Source: Viridibacterium curvum
GTDB taxonomy: Bacteria > Pseudomonadota > Gammaproteobacteria > Burkholderiales > Rhodocyclaceae
Assembly (NCBI RefSeq): GCF_039544165.1
Contig: NZ_BAABLD010000017.1
Span: 62,001-126,000 of the forward strand
Reading direction: 5' to 3'
DNA length: 64,000 bases
In this document: positions 62,809-64,000 of the stretch, one piece after another
Position numbering within the stretch: position 1 is the stretch's first letter
How the letters are laid out: each line of letters opens with the position of its first letter
Position numbers and translations under genes: made by a program
Notes under the pieces: model-generated
Told to the model about the DNA's origin: nothing
Databases searched by the model: none
Seen by the model: only the letters and a program-made list of their open reading frames with translations

Positions 62809-64000
62809 TCAGCTCATGAAACCGAGGTCGTTGGTGAAATTGGCGATGTTGGGCGCGATCAACCCGAAGTCGCTGCCCGACACGCCGAACCAGCGCGCCA
62901 GCGTCACGGCGAGCGAGTCGACCGATGTCGTCGGAATGAGACGCCCCGAGCCCGAGTCCTGCAGATTGGGATTCGCCGTCGTATGCAAACGGACATCGGG
63001 CATGGTGCCGTACATGTCCCCGCCCTTGACCGCACCGCCCAACACGAAGTGATGTGCGCCCCAGCCGTGATCAGAGCCGTCGCCGTTCGAGGTGAGCGTG
63101 CGGCCGAAATCTGATGCGGTAAACAAAGTCACATTGTTCTGGATTCCCAGCGCCACCGTCGCGTTGTAGAAGTAGTCCATGCAACGCGACACCTGACCAT
63201 GCAGGCCGAGCGCGCCATTCGCATTGTCTTCCAATGTCGTGATTTCGTTGTCGTGCGTGTCGAATCCACCGATGCTGACAAAAAACACCTGACGTTTGGC
63301 GCCCGTCGTCGCCCGTGCGCCGATGAGACGCGCCACAACCTGCAGTTGCTGCGCCAGACGATTGTTGGCCAGATTCGTCGGCAAGGTGATGCCGGAGGTC
63401 GACGTCGGCACGGACGCGAGCGCCGCGGTCACCGTACTCTGAGCCCCCACTGAACGCTCGACAACGTCGGCATGGTCGGCCTCGACGGCCAGTGTCGAGG
63501 CGTTGATACTGTCTGTCGACAGTTCAGTCAACGCCTGCTTCGCCGCAGTATTGGCTGTTCCACTGAGGCCGAACATCGACGAACCGGTAATGCCGTTGAT
63601 GGCGGTCGCGCCGCTGGTACCCACCTGGTATTGGAAGATGCTCTGGCCAGCAAGGAACACGGCGTTCCCTGATGCCGAAATCGCCGTGAAGATGCTCTGC
63701 GAATTGCTGCTCGCCAGCAGATCACCCATGCGACCGCCCCAGCCGAGCTTGACCCCTTCTGACGCAAAGGCCTGCCAGACAGACTGTTGGTCATTGTGCG
63801 AGAAGAGTTTGGGCGGCAACGGCACGCTGCCTGCGTTGAAGGTCGTGCGCGTGGTAGGTGTAATCAGCGGACCGATATTGGGCAGCACGGCAAGCTTGCC
63901 CGCGCCATACAGGCTGTGCAGGGCCGCCATGCTGGGGCAGAACGCAAACTCGCTACCGATGGCCTGCGGCGTCAGCGGACTGAACTTCGTGGCGGTAAGC
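62809..64000 (-). CDS. DUF1501 family secreted protein (5' end beyond window)
   Basis: The reading frame is open to the window edge, so the N-terminus (normally a Tat signal) is missing. The visible 397 residues match DUF1501: PSMAALHSLYGAGKLAVLPNIG in parts, FFVSIGGFDTHDNE, TLFTASDFGRTLTSNGDGSDHGWG and MPDVRL. The family resembles alkaline-phosphatase-fold sulfatases and is usually encoded with DUF1800 proteins, here presumably upstream outside the window. The biological role is not known. Confidence 0.9.
   Translation of the reverse strand, partial: LTATKFSPLTPQAIGSEFAFCPSMAALHSLYGAGKLAVLPNIGPLITPTTRTTFNAGSVPLPPKLFSHNDQQSVWQAFASEGVKLGWGGRMGDLLASSNSQSIFTAISASGNAVFLAGQSIFQYQVGTSGATAINGITGSSMFGLSGTANTAAKQALTELSTDSINASTLAVEADHADVVERSVGAQSTVTAALASVPTSTSGITLPTNLANNRLAQQLQVVARLIGARATTGAKRQVFFVSIGGFDTHDNEITTLEDNANGALGLHGQVSRCMDYFYNATVALGIQNNVTLFTASDFGRTLTSNGDGSDHGWGAHHFVLGGAVKGGDMYGTMPDVRLHTTANPNLQDSGSGRLIPTTSVDSLAVTLARWFGVSGSDFGLIAPNIANFTNDLGFMS

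Overview
This GC-rich 64 kb window reads as the chromosome of a betaproteobacterium, most likely Rhodocyclales or a close relative. The evidence is gene order: the minus-strand run ndk-rlmN-pilW-rodZ-ispG-hisS-yfgM-bamB-der-hfq-hflX-hflK-hflC-DUF2065-hisZ-purA (53734 down to about 38164) is typical of that class, as are accA near tilS, rnr-rlmB, thyA-folA, and an Anbu-type proteasome locus. The taxonomic call is inference; there is no rRNA in the window. No gene-free stretch exceeds about 300 bases.

Layout. 1-4.6 kb: partial thrS, tRNA-Val(GAC) with a consensus promoter and a strong terminator, orn, an M48 metallopeptidase and rsgA. 4.7-11.2 kb: a FIST-domain protein, an Anbu proteasome homologue with its alpha-E and ATP-grasp partners but no transglutaminase, and a chemoreceptor fused to PilZ. 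11.2-19.9 kb: a divergent PurM-family protein, hda, rnhA, a methyltransferase, gloB, a CheY-like regulator overlapping a GGDEF response regulator, mltD and a pabB-pabC fusion.

20.0-23.3 kb is accessory: an IS30-family element abuts an AT-rich gene for an ABC-type ATPase fused to a DUF4435/TOPRIM-like nuclease domain. This is the best candidate for an unusual system, probably a single-protein PARIS-like antiphage gene. A YkgJ-type cysteine-cluster gene follows.

23.4-33.8 kb: two adjacent lipoproteins with serine-rich linkers and polysaccharide-lyase-like folds, a tctCBA tricarboxylate transporter operon, a secreted PilJ-domain protein, an asparaginase, flgM-flgN behind a probable sigma-28 promoter, and a single-domain globin. 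33.8-38.2 kb: rlmB and an unusually long RNase R, then tRNA-Leu(CAG) between strong signals. 38.2-53.7 kb: the large housekeeping cluster (purine and histidine synthesis, membrane protease regulators, Hfq, ribosome and outer-membrane assembly, isoprenoid synthesis, cell shape, type IV pili, rRNA methylation). 53.9-64 kb: a CidA/LrgA-LrgB pair, tilS, two small envelope genes, accA, a degenerate PilZ protein, thyA-folA, an SDR-type threonine dehydrogenase and a partial DUF1501 gene.

Themes: c-di-GMP signalling recurs (PilZ-chemoreceptor, GGDEF regulator, PilZ protein), together with flagellar and type IV pilus functions. Folate and one-carbon metabolism is represented by pabBC, thyA and folA.
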